This document shows, piece by piece, positions 1-9,640 of a stretch of 64,000 nt of DNA (the stretch's first letter is position 1; each line of letters starts with the position of its first letter). The translations under genes and the position numbers were made by a program. The stretch is taken from NCBI GenBank assembly GCA_030041375.1, contig JASHOA010000018.1, positions 62,001 through 126,000 of the forward strand, in the 5' to 3' direction. The notes below the pieces were generated by a model. That model did no database searches. It was not told the origin of the DNA and saw only the letters and a list, made by a program, of their open reading frames with translations. This DNA is from Acetobacteraceae bacterium. GTDB lineage: Bacteria; Pseudomonadota; Alphaproteobacteria; Acetobacterales; Acetobacteraceae.

Positions 1-1312
1 CCCGGAAATCGGCCGGTACGTTACGAAGGTTCATCTTATCGAGTGTGACCCGCGCTGCATAATAAAGTTCCGCCGTCGGAATATCTTGCGGCGTGACCGA
101 GGGTGTCGTCTGCATCTGCATCAATTGTGCGGCGAGCTGCTGGGGAGTGAAGGAATCGGAAGTCACCACCCGCACCGTGCCGCTCGCGTCGCCAAAGATC
201 GGGAACGGAAAGGTCGCGAACTTGATGACTGTCGGCTGACCGACCTTGACGAAGCCCTGATAGGCCCCGTCGATGTAAGTCTCGACCTCGAGCGGCGCAT
301 GCAAGGGCGAGAGCGAGAAGAACGACTGGCCGGATTGCATCACCGAGCCGACCGAGATGCCGCTCGCGAGCTGCAGCACCACTGCATCCTGTGGCGCGCG
401 CAGCTCGATCAGCTTGCTCACCAGCTCCGCCTTGGTGATCGACTGGCGGACCCCTTCGAGCTGCGGCACGTTGGTTGCAAGCTGGGCGGAGAGCTGCGCG
501 TTCCACTGCTGGAGGAAGGCATCGCGCTGCGCCTTGGTCGCCTCGAGCGTCTGCTCGGAGCTTTGCGCCTGGGCGACATACTGCGCAACACTCGCCGCCA
601 TCGATACGCGCTGATCCTCCGATTGCAGGGTGGTGAGCTGGCTGCCCGCGTTCAGCTTCTGCAACAAGACGTTCATGGCCTCGATCTGGGTCGCCAGTAC
701 CAGCCGGTCGCGGTAATAGGCGGCTTGCCCGTCCGCGCCCTCCACCTGTGCGGCAAGGCTCGAGATCTGCTGATCGTAGCCGTTCAGCGTGTATTTGAGC
801 TGTGCCATCCGCTGCGCGTAGATCGCGGCCTGCAGAAGTTGGTCGCGATTGTTGGGATCCGTCGCCTTATAGGGCTTGCCGTCGAACTCCGCCCGCTCCT
901 CTGCGACCTCTGCGGAAAGCGACGATTCCTGGGCCATCAGCGTCTGGAGATCCGCTTGCGCCTCGGTCGGATCCAGGGTCGCGATCACCTGGCCGGCACG
1001 CACCACCTGCCCGACATGAACATCGATCGAGCGGACGATCGAGGTCTCGAGAGGTTCGAGCTGAATCGTTGGCGCGCGCGAAATCACCTGCCCATCGGCC
1101 GTCACCTCCATGTCCATCGGCATGAACTCGGCGATCAGCAGCATGGTGACGACCAACGCGGCAATCACCCAGATGGTGTTGCGCGCGATCCGCTTCGGCG
1201 GCGCCTCGAGGATGATCGTCGAAGGGGACTGAAACTCCAGGGTAGCGGCGTCGAGAGCGGCGCCGCGCGGAGCGTCAATCTGCTTCGATTGGGACAGGCG
1301 CAGGAGTGGCAT
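1..1312 (-). CDS. HlyD-family type I secretion periplasmic adaptor, 3' end outside window
   Basis: Membrane-fusion subunit that would link the inner-membrane ABC exporter encoded just upstream to an outer-membrane channel. Translation from the ATG at 1312 gives a short cytoplasmic N-terminus, one membrane segment at about residues 40-60, then a lipoyl-like strand region (SIDVHVGQVVRAGQVIATLD), a long alpha-helical hairpin rich in Ala, Gln and Glu, and a beta-barrel part ending at the window edge, so the C-terminus is missing. An AAGGGA ribosome site lies about 6 bases before the ATG. The start lies 38 bp inside the end of the ABC gene, in another frame, which implies translational coupling. 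The family assignment is firm; the exported substrate is unknown. Confidence 0.85.
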   Translation of the reverse strand, partial: MPLLRLSQSKQIDAPRGAALDAATLEFQSPSTIILEAPPKRIARNTIWVIAALVVTMLLIAEFMPMDMEVTADGQVISRAPTIQLEPLETSIVRSIDVHVGQVVRAGQVIATLDPTEAQADLQTLMAQESSLSAEVAEERAEFDGKPYKATDPNNRDQLLQAAIYAQRMAQLKYTLNGYDQQISSLAAQVEGADGQAAYYRDRLVLATQIEAMNVLLQKLNAGSQLTTLQSEDQRVSMAASVAQYVAQAQSSEQTLEATKAQRDAFLQQWNAQLSAQLATNVPQLEGVRQSITKAELVSKLIELRAPQDAVVLQLASGISVGSVMQSGQSFFSLSPLHAPLEVETYIDGAYQGFVKVGQPTVIKFATFPFPIFGDASGTVRVVTSDSFTPQQLAAQLMQMQTTPSVTPQDIPTAELYYAARVTLDKMNLRNVPADFR

Positions 1313-3563
1313 GACGGGTCCCTTGCGGGTCGAGATGACGGTTTTGCTGCAGCCAGAGCTGGCGGTAGATCGCGCAACGCTCCAGGAGAACCCGATGCGG
1401 CGCGATGTCCAGCATTTTGCCCTCGTGCATGACCACGATCAGATCGCAGTCGGTGAGCGACGACATGCGATGCGTGATCAGCACCATGGTCCGGCCCTTG
1501 CCGATGCGCACCAGGTTGGCGTTCACCAGCGCCTCGCTCTCGGGGTCGAGCGCACTGGTCGCCTCATCGAGAATCAAAAGGCGCGGGTCGGTCACCAGGG
1601 CACGGGCGATCGCCAGCCGCTGGCGCTGTCCGCCCGAAATGTTGGTCGAGCCCTCCTGGATGAAGGTTTCGTAGCCGGCCGGCATCCGCTCGATGAACTC
1701 TTCCGCCCCGGCCAGACGCGCTGCGCGCACCGCATCCTCGAGTGTGAGGCCGGCGCGCCCGGCAATGATATTGTCGCGCACCGTGCCGCGGAACAGGAAA
1801 TTGTCTTGCAGCACCACGCCCTGGCTGCGCCGGAGATAGCGAAGATTGATCTCGCGCAGATCGTTGCCATCGAGCTTCACGAATCCCGAATAATCCCGGT
1901 TGATCCCTTGCAGCAGCCGCGCGATCGTCGACTTGCCGGAACCCGACTTGCCGACGATCCCGAGCATGGTGCCGGCCGGAACGGAGAAGGAAACGTCCTT
2001 CAGCGCCGGCGTCATCTGACCGGGATAGCTGAACGTCACGCCCTGAAAGCTGAGCGCGCCTTCGATCGGTGGGCGGATCCCGCTCGAGGTGATGGCCGTC
2101 TCGGGCGGGTTGTTGATAACCAGCCCGACCTCGCTGATCGCCAGCCGGAGCTCCTCCTGGTCCTGAACCATCTTCGACATCGAAACAAGCGGCGCCGCCA
2201 GTCGCCCGCCGAGCATCAGGAAGGCGATCAGTCCGCCGGTATCGAGCGTCGCCGTGCCGGAGAGCAGCCAGTAAGCGCCGAGCAGGATCAGGCCGCGCTG
2301 CATGAAGCGGTCGAACGGGATGACGAGGGTGATCGGCCAGTTGCCGAGCCGGCCGCTCTGGATCCGCCAGTCGGCGGCGTCGGCCACGCGCAGGTCCCAT
2401 TCCGCCTTGCTCTGCGGCTCGATCGCCAGCGACTTGATGGTGCGGATGCCGTGGATGTTCTCCACCATGTGCGTGCTCTTCCGCGTCTCGGCGCGCACCA
2501 CCTGGCCGGTGACACGGCGCATCGCCGGCATGAAGGCAACGATGATCAAGGTGATGACAATGGCGGTCGCCACCGCCACCAAGGCGAGCGCCGAGCTCAT
2601 GTAGAACAGGATCGGCAGCAGTACGATCAGTGTGAAAACATCCAGCACCAGATCGAACATCCGCCCGGTAAAGAACATCCGCACCAGGTAGAGCTGATTG
2701 ATCCGGTGGTGGATTTCGCCGGCCGGATGCCGCTCGAAATAGTCGAGGCCGAGCCCCATCATCCGGTTGAAGACGTGCAGGTTGATCCGGGTATCGATGC
2801 GCCCGGCAAGCAGCGTCACCATGTCAACGCGTGCGTATTCGAGGACGGTTTCGTACAGCACGACGGTTCCCCAGATCAGCGCCAGCAGGATCAGCGTGTC
2901 CTGGTTGCCGTAGACGACGACCCGGTCGATCACCGACATCACGATGAAAGGCGGGACGATCGCCAGTACCGACGTCACCATCGAGGCGATCGAGATGTCG
3001 CGGAGGAATTTCTTGTCGCGCAGGAAGAGGCGGAACACCCAGCCGAGGTTGAAGGTCTCGCGGTCCCCGCTGGCCTCACGCGGCTTGCGGATCAGGATCA
3101 CCTCACCGGTCCATACCTCGGAGAGGCGAAGCTCATCGACCGGCACCGGAAGATCACTCTGCCGGCCGCGCGGATCCTTGATCAGCGCCACCCGCTCGAC
3201 CGCATCGACCCCGGTCAGGAGGCCAGCGCTGCCGTCGTTGAAAAGCAGCACCACCGGCGCCGGCTCCGTGAGCTTCATCAACTGTCGCCAGTTCATTCGA
3301 TTCGCGCGCGCCCACAGACCCGCCTCGCGGAGCCACTCGACGAGTTCAAACGGGCTCGGCACGCCGTCGCTCTGAGCGGAATGAAAGTCCTCCGGGTCCG
3401 GCTCGAAACCGTGGTAGCGTGCCGCCGCCAGGGCGGCCAGGATGCGGGCGCGGCCGGGTGTCGCATCGGAACCGACGGCATCCGGTGCAATCCCTAGCCG
3501 CGCACCTTCTTCGTCGTCAGCCGGACCGGCGTCGCCGTATCCGGCTCCCATGTCTTCGTCCAC
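1275..3563 (-). CDS. Type I secretion ABC transporter (HlyB-like), C39-like domain + membrane domain + ATPase
   Basis: Inner-membrane ATPase/permease of a type I secretion system, 762 aa from a GTG at 3563 with a GAGGGG site 7 bases upstream; a TTG at 3620 gives a longer reading but has no such site. Order: an N-terminal C39-peptidase-like domain (to about 160), a multi-helix export domain (about 170-440), and an ABC ATPase with Walker A GKSGSGKST, signature ISGGQRQRLAIARAL, Walker B LLILDEATSALD and the switch His in LITHR. The peptidase-like domain has no Cys-Gly catalytic motif, as in RTX-toxin exporters that bind rather than cut their substrate. It overlaps the downstream HlyD gene. No RTX or other substrate gene is visible here; it may lie left of the window. 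Confidence 0.92.
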   Translation of the reverse strand: MDEDMGAGYGDAGPADDEEGARLGIAPDAVGSDATPGRARILAALAAARYHGFEPDPEDFHSAQSDGVPSPFELVEWLREAGLWARANRMNWRQLMKLTEPAPVVLLFNDGSAGLLTGVDAVERVALIKDPRGRQSDLPVPVDELRLSEVWTGEVILIRKPREASGDRETFNLGWVFRLFLRDKKFLRDISIASMVTSVLAIVPPFIVMSVIDRVVVYGNQDTLILLALIWGTVVLYETVLEYARVDMVTLLAGRIDTRINLHVFNRMMGLGLDYFERHPAGEIHHRINQLYLVRMFFTGRMFDLVLDVFTLIVLLPILFYMSSALALVAVATAIVITLIIVAFMPAMRRVTGQVVRAETRKSTHMVENIHGIRTIKSLAIEPQSKAEWDLRVADAADWRIQSGRLGNWPITLVIPFDRFMQRGLILLGAYWLLSGTATLDTGGLIAFLMLGGRLAAPLVSMSKMVQDQEELRLAISEVGLVINNPPETAITSSGIRPPIEGALSFQGVTFSYPGQMTPALKDVSFSVPAGTMLGIVGKSGSGKSTIARLLQGINRDYSGFVKLDGNDLREINLRYLRRSQGVVLQDNFLFRGTVRDNIIAGRAGLTLEDAVRAARLAGAEEFIERMPAGYETFIQEGSTNISGGQRQRLAIARALVTDPRLLILDEATSALDPESEALVNANLVRIGKGRTMVLITHRMSSLTDCDLIVVMHEGKMLDIAPHRVLLERCAIYRQLWLQQNRHLDPQGTRHATPAPVPIEAD

Positions 3564-3805
3564 AGCTGATCCCCTCGTCCGACCGTGGCCGGGCGGCCAG
3601 GTGTACCTTTTTGCCAGCAACGCCGGCGCGGCGGCCTGAGCGGGCCACCCGGAGAGGTTCGTAGCACAGAGACCCGGCCACGGTGATCAAAACTTCCCCT
3701 GCCTCGAGGCGGCCCGATCGTTCCGTTGTCATGCCAGTGTCATGCCGGATCCGCGCCAATTCCGCATCGAACGCCAGCGCGCCGGCGAAACGACCTCAGC
3801 GAACC

Positions 3806-3878
3806 AGACCCGTCTTGCGCTTTATTCGAGCCCGCGATTCACGCCCTCCGACGTTTCCGCCTCGGGCGATCGCGGGCT
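3806..3878 (+). repeat. Interspersed two-hairpin repeat, copy A (shortened)
   Basis: Shortened copy of a family found four times in this window. It keeps the second palindrome (GAGCCCGCGATT ... GCGATCGCGGGCT) and the TTTATTC linker, but most of the first hairpin is missing between AGACCCGT and the linker. It has the same orientation as copy D and is inverted relative to B and C. It lies 5 bases past the end of the ankyrin gene. The rest of the 319-base gap 3564-3882 holds only a short direct repeat (GTCATGCC twice, around 3729-3749); I see no gene in it. Confidence 0.85.
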
Positions 3879-3882
3879 AACG

Positions 3883-4605
3883 TCAATTCTGGGCGGCTGC
3901 TCCCCCCGTCGGCGCAAAACCCAGGAACCCGACCGCCGGGTTCGGGCTGCCGCTGCCGCCGGGTGGCAGAGGGGCCGGGTCTGCTTCGTGCAAAGGTGCC
4001 GAGCGCAAAGGTGCCGAGCGGGTGAGCGGTGTGCCTGGCGCGGGCTGCCCAGCCAGCAGCAGTGCCTCCACCGACTCGCCCGTCTCGGCTGCACCGGCCG
4101 GCGTCCTGGCGGCAGCCCGACTGCTCGGAACCGCCGCCGGCGCCGGCGGCACGCTGAGAGCTGTCGAGGCGCCGGCGCTACTCGCCGCCGCACGCCCTTC
4201 GTGCTCGATCGAAAGCAGAAGGAAGGCGATGTCGTTGCGGTTGAGGTCGACCGCCAGTTCGAGCGGCGTCATCCCGAGCAGGTTCGTTGCATCGAGTTGG
4301 GCGCCCCGCCCGATCGCATCGCGAGCCGCTCCGAGGTCTCCCCGATTGATGGCATCGAACAGTTCAGCCGTCGGGGAAAGTCCACTTTCCGCGGGTGGAG
4401 GGGGCGCCGGCGTGTGCACATTTCCGACCGCTCCCGGCAGGCCCGGCGGTGGCAACGCGCGCGGCGGCGCGGCCGGCGCGGTGCCGACCACCGGCCCGGG
4501 GTTCAGCAGACTAGGCGTCTGGGCCCGAACCGGACCGGCAGGAAGCGCGGCCGCGAACAAAGCCGCGCCGGCCAGGACGGGCAGACTGGAACGGTGAAGC
4601 CGCAT
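3883..4605 (-). CDS. Exported ankyrin-repeat protein, proline/alanine-rich
   Basis: 240 aa from the ATG at 4605, chosen because GGAGG sits 6 bases before it; an upstream start at 4623 would place this ribosome site inside the gene. A signal peptide (positive RLHRSS, hydrophobic stretch, Ala-Gln cleavage) directs it to the periplasm. Residues about 75-135 form one to two ankyrin-type units (AELFDAINRGDL, GRGAQLDATNLLGMTPLELA, DIAFLLLS). The rest is low-complexity Pro/Ala sequence with a tandem RSAPL RSAPL near the C-terminus, encoded by a 15-bp direct duplication. No specific function can be assigned; ankyrin units suggest protein binding. It follows the VWA-protein operon on the same strand after 134 bp. 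Confidence 0.7.
   Translation of the reverse strand: MRLHRSSLPVLAGAALFAAALPAGPVRAQTPSLLNPGPVVGTAPAAPPRALPPPGLPGAVGNVHTPAPPPPAESGLSPTAELFDAINRGDLGAARDAIGRGAQLDATNLLGMTPLELAVDLNRNDIAFLLLSIEHEGRAAASSAGASTALSVPPAPAAVPSSRAAARTPAGAAETGESVEALLLAGQPAPGTPLTRSAPLRSAPLHEADPAPLPPGGSGSPNPAVGFLGFAPTGGAAAQN
3990..4019. repeat. 15-bp tandem duplication inside the ankyrin gene
   Basis: Two exact adjacent copies of GCAAAGGTGCCGAGC. The unit length is a multiple of three, so the reading frame is kept and the protein gains a second RSAPL pentapeptide. This looks like a recent slippage event and may vary between strains. Confidence 0.9.
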
Positions 4606-4739
4606 CACCTTCCTCCAGATCATCGAGGTTCAACGCTGCAACGCGAAGGCTCGACACGCGGCAGCGCGGCCGGCTGCCAGATAAGGCAGAACAGGGCGGG
4701 CCACCAGCAGGGATTGGTCAATCTTAGCAACGGCACATT

Positions 4740-6887
4740 TCAGGCCGCCGGACGCCGCCGCTCCGGCTCGGCGCCCTCGCGTTGCCAGGCGAGCACCATC
4801 AGACCGAGGAGCACGATCAGCGCCGCCCAGGCCGGCAACAGTGGGATCATGGTAACGCCGGTAATCAGGTGGGCGTGATTGCGCCGGAGCCCGATCCAGC
4901 CTGCACCGCCTGCCGGCTGCCCGCGGTCCACCTGCCTGAGTTCCGGCACCCCGCTCGCCGCGAGCCAATGCACGCTGCCACCGCTGGCACGGACGAGGCC
5001 CAGAAGCTTGCTCGCGGTGGCGCGAAGATCGGCAAGCTCGAGCGGATCGGAGGCCCCGGCAGCAACGAAAGCAGGGCTCGGCATATCGCCGGCTTGTCCG
5101 GCGACACCATCGGTGCTGGCCCCAACCCGCCAGACCCCGGGGAGCGTAGCGGGCATCGAGCCGGCTGCCCGCCCAGGGGCTTCGGCAGACAACCGAAGCA
5201 AGGTGGTCCGGCCGTCCGGAGATGTCACATCGACGGTTCCGGCAGCGTCGGCGGCAAGGCTCCGACGCGCAACGATCAACCGCCCGTCCTCTATCTGTGC
5301 CGTCAGCGCATTCTCCTCGAGCGCCGGCTCCTTCATCAGCCAATGTGCCACCCGTCGCATGAGTTCCGCCTGCGGGCCGCCCCCCTTATGGCCGCGCGCC
5401 CAGAGCCAGAGCTGATCCGAAAGCAATAACGCAACCCGCCCCTTGCCGACCCGGTTCAAAATCAGAAGCGGGGTCCCGGTTGGCGTCTTCATCAACACCT
5501 CGCCCTCGACGTCGGTCACAAGGTCGTGGCGGTACCAAGGGCCCCATTCCGGCTGGCCGTTGGATTGCCAACCCGGCAGGTCAGCGGTCACCGGATGGCG
5601 TTCGCCGAGGTGGGTCAGGAGGGGACGGAAGGACCCCACCACCACCCCGTCAGGACCCGCCACCGGCTTCGCCGGCAGTACCGATGCAAGGGGCGTATAG
5701 GCCAGGCTGTTGGGTTCGGTGAATTCCGGCCCAGCCGTCATCAGAACGGCGCCGCCGCCCTGCACGTAGTCCGTCATGTTGTCGAGATAGACCGGCGGCA
5801 GCAGACCGTCGTTGGTGAACTGGTCGAGGATGATCAGGTCGAAATGCTTGAGCTTCTCCACGAACAGTTCGTGGGCGGGGAAAGCGATCAGGGCGAGCTC
5901 GTTCAGCGGCGTTCCATCTTCCTTGTCGGGTGGCCGAAGAATCGTGAAGTGCACGAGATCAACGGCCGGATCCGACTTCAGCAACCGTCGCCATGCGCGC
6001 ACGCCCGGATTGGGCTCGCCCGACACCAAGAGCACGTGCAGCCGATCGCGCACGCCGTTAATGGTTGCCACCACGCTGTTGTTGAGCGTCGAGATCTCGC
6101 CCGGCAGCTTCTCTACCTGAAGGGCAACCACCGTCTGTCCCGCACGGGTGATCGGCACCGGAATGCGCACCGGCCGGTCGATCGGAACACTCTCGACCTC
6201 GGGTGGGGCGTCGTTGCGACGGATCGTGACTGCCGCGGCTCCCACAGGATGGCTGACGCCATGATCCACGACCTCGGCTTCCAGCGTCACATCCTTGCCG
6301 ACGATTCCGTAGGAGGGGGATGCAAGGAGCTCGATGCTGCGGTCGATTTCTTCGCCACGCGCCGGGATCAGAAGCGACAACGGTGCATGCTGCAGCGGGC
6401 TCTTGGCGACGGTTGGTACGTCTGCCACTTCGCCGTCGGTAATCGCGATAACGCCCGCCAACCGATCGCGCGGCACTTCGGCGAGCGCGCGGTCGAGAGC
6501 GGCGAAGAGTTGTGTGCCGCTCCCTGAATTGCCGACCGATACTGTCCGCAACTCGAGTCCCGGGAAGTGCAGTGCCTCTGCGCGTAGCCTGGAGGCAGCC
6601 GCTGCGGCCTCCGCCGCCCGGCCATTCACCTGCATCGAGGCACTCTGGTCGAGCACGAGAAGGCCGATATCCGGCAGATTCTGCCACGTCTCCCGGATCA
6701 GCCGAGGTCCGCTGAGCCACCCCGCCAATACCGCCAGCGCCGCCACTCGCCATGGCCAGCCGCGCGCCCCCCTGAGCAGGGCAGGAAGACTGGCCAGCAC
6801 CGCCGCCGCGCCGATCGCCGCGACCAGCCAGAGCGGCAGAGCCGGATCAAAGGATAGTGCCGCGATACCATGCCCGACCGGCATCAT
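4740..6887 (-). CDS. VWA-domain membrane protein of the MoxR operon
   Basis: 715 aa. Two N-terminal membrane segments (about 15-60) are followed by a von Willebrand A-like domain with a MIDAS-type start DQSASM and the later ITDGE, then a large middle domain resembling the class I glutamine-amidotransferase fold seen in these operons (LILDQFTNDG, GGGAVLMTAGPEF), and a C-terminal membrane helix before a basic tail. It probably works in the cell envelope together with the MoxR ATPase in metal-dependent assembly or chaperone activity; this is inference from the family. The first ATG overlaps the stop of the upstream DUF4159 gene (ATGA), so it is the last gene of a tightly coupled operon. Confidence 0.82.
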   Translation of the reverse strand: MMPVGHGIAALSFDPALPLWLVAAIGAAAVLASLPALLRGARGWPWRVAALAVLAGWLSGPRLIRETWQNLPDIGLLVLDQSASMQVNGRAAEAAAAASRLRAEALHFPGLELRTVSVGNSGSGTQLFAALDRALAEVPRDRLAGVIAITDGEVADVPTVAKSPLQHAPLSLLIPARGEEIDRSIELLASPSYGIVGKDVTLEAEVVDHGVSHPVGAAAVTIRRNDAPPEVESVPIDRPVRIPVPITRAGQTVVALQVEKLPGEISTLNNSVVATINGVRDRLHVLLVSGEPNPGVRAWRRLLKSDPAVDLVHFTILRPPDKEDGTPLNELALIAFPAHELFVEKLKHFDLIILDQFTNDGLLPPVYLDNMTDYVQGGGAVLMTAGPEFTEPNSLAYTPLASVLPAKPVAGPDGVVVGSFRPLLTHLGERHPVTADLPGWQSNGQPEWGPWYRHDLVTDVEGEVLMKTPTGTPLLILNRVGKGRVALLLSDQLWLWARGHKGGGPQAELMRRVAHWLMKEPALEENALTAQIEDGRLIVARRSLAADAAGTVDVTSPDGRTTLLRLSAEAPGRAAGSMPATLPGVWRVGASTDGVAGQAGDMPSPAFVAAGASDPLELADLRATASKLLGLVRASGGSVHWLAASGVPELRQVDRGQPAGGAGWIGLRRNHAHLITGVTMIPLLPAWAALIVLLGLMVLAWQREGAEPERRRPAA

Positions 6888-9640
6888 TGCCCCAGCCGTT
6901 CCAGGATCGCGGGCAGATGCACCTGATCGCCCTTGTAGTTGCCGGTCAGCGCGTACATCACAACGTTGACGCCGAACCGGTAGGCCAGCAGGCGCTGATT
7001 CGTTCCGCCCGGAACGGAGGCGTACGGATATTGCCCGTTGGCGTCGACCGCCCAGGCAGCGACCCAGTCATTGGCTCCGACGATCACCGGGCTCACGTTG
7101 TCGTTTCGATTGGCAGGATCACCTGCCAGCCAGACGGGCGCCCCATCGAACCGGCCCGGAAAATCACGCAGAAGATAGAACGTGTGAGCCAGCACGTTTT
7201 GGTACGTGAGAGTCGTCAACGGCGGGATGGCGAGCCCCCGCGAGACGCGAACGAGCGCCGTCCCGGCACCGGGCGCGAAGCCGGCGCCGGAACCGGGTGC
7301 GTCGGCATCACCACCCTCCGTATCCATCAGGATGATGCCGCCATTGCCCATGAAACGGTTGAGTGCGGTCACCGCCGCCGGTGTCAGCGCCGGTGCACTC
7401 GGAATCACCGGCCAATAGAGAAGAGGATAGAGGCTGAGATCGTCACGCCCCGGGACCACGGCCTTCGGCTCGCCGAGCGTGACGGCGGTGCGCGCGTTGA
7501 CGAACTCGCCGAGGCCGCTCAGCCCCTCGCGAGTGAGCGCGTCGACGGCAGGATCGCCAGTCAGCACATACGCAATCCGGGTCACCAGGGCCGGGTCGTT
7601 GTCAGCAACCTCGGCCTGGGCATTGCCGGGCGGGCCAAGCGCGATGAGGAGCGCGAAGAGGGCGGTGCCGGCCTGAGAAGCAAGCCCGGCCGGCCGGCCG
7701 AGCAGTCCGCGCAGACCCAGTGCGATCAACAGATCAACGATGAAGAGGGCGGCCGCCAACGCCAGAAGTGGCGGGCCAAAAGGCTGGTCCCGGCCGAGAC
7801 CCTCAAGTGCCTTGAGTGCTGCGCCGGGAATCGCGGGCATCAGGCTGAGCGCCGGCAGGGCAGGGGAAAGGTTCAGCGCGCGCCTGCCGTCCGGAGGTCC
7901 GTACAGGCCGGGAGGGTGCCGGGGCGAAGGCAGAACGGCCTGCCCGGCGTTGGTCGTGAACCGGTCGGCGCGCAGAGGGCTCGCCGCCGCACCCGGTGCC
8001 TCCAAGGCCCCGAAGCCATCCAGCACCTCTCCCGGCGCCAGCATGGCGCGGCCCGGCGTTTCTGCCACGCCCGCCGCGACCTCCAGCAGCCGGTGCAGCA
8101 TAGAAACGAACAAACCAGAGAGGGGCAGATTGGACCAGGCGGTATTCGCGGTCACATGGAACAGTACAATCCTGCCGGCGCCAAAGCCGGCAGCAGTCAC
8201 CAGCGGTGTGCCGTCCGAGAGCGTCGCCCAGGTGTGCCCGGCGAGCGCGAGATCGGGCTCCGCCAGTACCTGGCGCGTCACGGTGACGTCATTCGGCGAG
8301 GCGAGTCCTGCGAAGGGCGAGGCGTGCGGAAACGGCGCCAGCCGCTCCGGCTTGCCCCACGTCAGCGCGCCGCCGAGCGCACGCTCGCCGGCGAGCAGGT
8401 GCACCGGCAGCAGCGTATCGGGGTGGGCAGCGAACAGCGGGCCCGCGAAGCGGATGAGAAGACCGCCCTGGCGCACCCATTCCGTCAATGCGTCGGTTTC
8501 CGGACCCGGCGCCAGGACCCGATCGGCAAGAATGATGACGGCGAGCTTCTGCTCCAGAAGCGATCCCATCTCGCCCTGGTAGAGTTGGGCGAAAGGCGCC
8601 AGCGCGCGCTTCAGGTAATAGAGGTCGCCGACGAAGGGCAGATCGGCGTCCGCCGGGTCGCCCGAGACGAGCCCGACCGGACGGCGGCGCCAGCGCTCGT
8701 CGAGCAGGACCACCCCGGCGGCGGTGCTGGTAACGGCGGGGCCGTCAGGCGCGAGGCGGAGCGCGCTCAGCCGGTTGGCCAACTCGCGTGGCAATGGCAC
8801 CGGGGCTTCGCCCATCGTTGCTCCAGCCGGGATCGGCACGTCGAAGCGGGCCAGCACGCGGCCACCCGGCGCTTCAGCCAGCACATTTGCGCGCTCACTC
8901 ACCGGTTGCGGCAACTGCACCACGTGCGCGATCAGGTGTGGACCATCGCTCGCCGGCGGCACCAGTATGCGAACGGCGGGAACGCGGGGGGCGAGTTCCG
9001 TCACTGGCCGAAGCCGCGCCAGGGCGGTGGAAAAAGCCGCATCGCCCGCGCCCGGGCTCGCCAGGCGGTCGGCGATGTAAATCGCGCCGCCTGCCTGCGA
9101 GCCCCATCGGTCATGCCACGCACGCAGGAGCGCGGCGGCAGCCGCGCGATCGGGCGGCCATGGTTCGGGCCGAAGCAGGGCAACCTCAGCGCGGAGCTCC
9201 CGCACCGGCATCGGCGGGGAGATAACGAGCGGTGCGCCGGACGGATCGGGTGCGGTCTTGAGGAGGGCCACACGCGCGCCGGCGCGGGCAACCTGATCGA
9301 GCGCGGAATTGGCGGCGGCGACGCGGGCAGACCAGTTCGAAGCAGCCGCCCAGCCATTGTCGATCACGAGCAGTACCGGGCCGTGACCCAGCGGCAGAGT
9401 ACCTGCCTGTCGCGCCGGGCCGGAAAGGCCGATGATCACAAGTGCTGCGGTGATGAGCCGGAGCGCGAGCAGCCACCAGGGTGTGCGCGCCGTCGTTTCC
9501 TCCGTTGGCATCAGTTCCTGCAGCAGCCGGACCGCCGGAAAGCTCTGCTGCCGCGGTGCCGGAGGTGTGACGCGAAGCAGCCACCAGAGCAGCGGCAGGA
9601 CGAGCAGCGCGGGCAGAAGCCATGGCGCCGCAAAGCTCAT
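6884..9640 (-). CDS. BatA/DUF4159 double-domain membrane protein
   Basis: 918 aa membrane protein. The N-terminus has the BatA-type signature (FAAPWLLPALL, LLRVTPPAPR, FPAVRLL) with two membrane helices. A VWA-like region follows (LLVIDNGWAAASNW), then further membrane helices near residues 640-680. From about residue 690 comes a DUF4159 domain (IAYVLTGDPAVDAL, NRFMGNGGIILMDTEGGD). Proteins of this layout are typical of alphaproteobacterial MoxR operons. It overlaps its neighbours on both sides by 4 bases. The biochemical role is unknown; the context says it belongs to a MoxR-driven envelope complex. Confidence 0.85.
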   Translation of the reverse strand: MSFAAPWLLPALLVLPLLWWLLRVTPPAPRQQSFPAVRLLQELMPTEETTARTPWWLLALRLITAALVIIGLSGPARQAGTLPLGHGPVLLVIDNGWAAASNWSARVAAANSALDQVARAGARVALLKTAPDPSGAPLVISPPMPVRELRAEVALLRPEPWPPDRAAAAALLRAWHDRWGSQAGGAIYIADRLASPGAGDAAFSTALARLRPVTELAPRVPAVRILVPPASDGPHLIAHVVQLPQPVSERANVLAEAPGGRVLARFDVPIPAGATMGEAPVPLPRELANRLSALRLAPDGPAVTSTAAGVVLLDERWRRRPVGLVSGDPADADLPFVGDLYYLKRALAPFAQLYQGEMGSLLEQKLAVIILADRVLAPGPETDALTEWVRQGGLLIRFAGPLFAAHPDTLLPVHLLAGERALGGALTWGKPERLAPFPHASPFAGLASPNDVTVTRQVLAEPDLALAGHTWATLSDGTPLVTAAGFGAGRIVLFHVTANTAWSNLPLSGLFVSMLHRLLEVAAGVAETPGRAMLAPGEVLDGFGALEAPGAAASPLRADRFTTNAGQAVLPSPRHPPGLYGPPDGRRALNLSPALPALSLMPAIPGAALKALEGLGRDQPFGPPLLALAAALFIVDLLIALGLRGLLGRPAGLASQAGTALFALLIALGPPGNAQAEVADNDPALVTRIAYVLTGDPAVDALTREGLSGLGEFVNARTAVTLGEPKAVVPGRDDLSLYPLLYWPVIPSAPALTPAAVTALNRFMGNGGIILMDTEGGDADAPGSGAGFAPGAGTALVRVSRGLAIPPLTTLTYQNVLAHTFYLLRDFPGRFDGAPVWLAGDPANRNDNVSPVIVGANDWVAAWAVDANGQYPYASVPGGTNQRLLAYRFGVNVVMYALTGNYKGDQVHLPAILERLGQ

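Noticed and set aside
1311-3497. 728-codon plus-strand open frame opposite the ABC exporter
   Set aside because: It is the antisense shadow of a gene with clear ABC motifs; its product is Arg/His/Asp-rich with no recognisable domain.
1275-3563. Active C39 leader peptidase in the ABC exporter
   Set aside because: No catalytic Cys-Gly motif is found in the N-terminal domain.
3517-3759. 80-codon minus-strand frame before the ABC exporter
   Set aside because: It overlaps the start of the exporter gene in another frame, has no ribosome site of note and looks non-coding.
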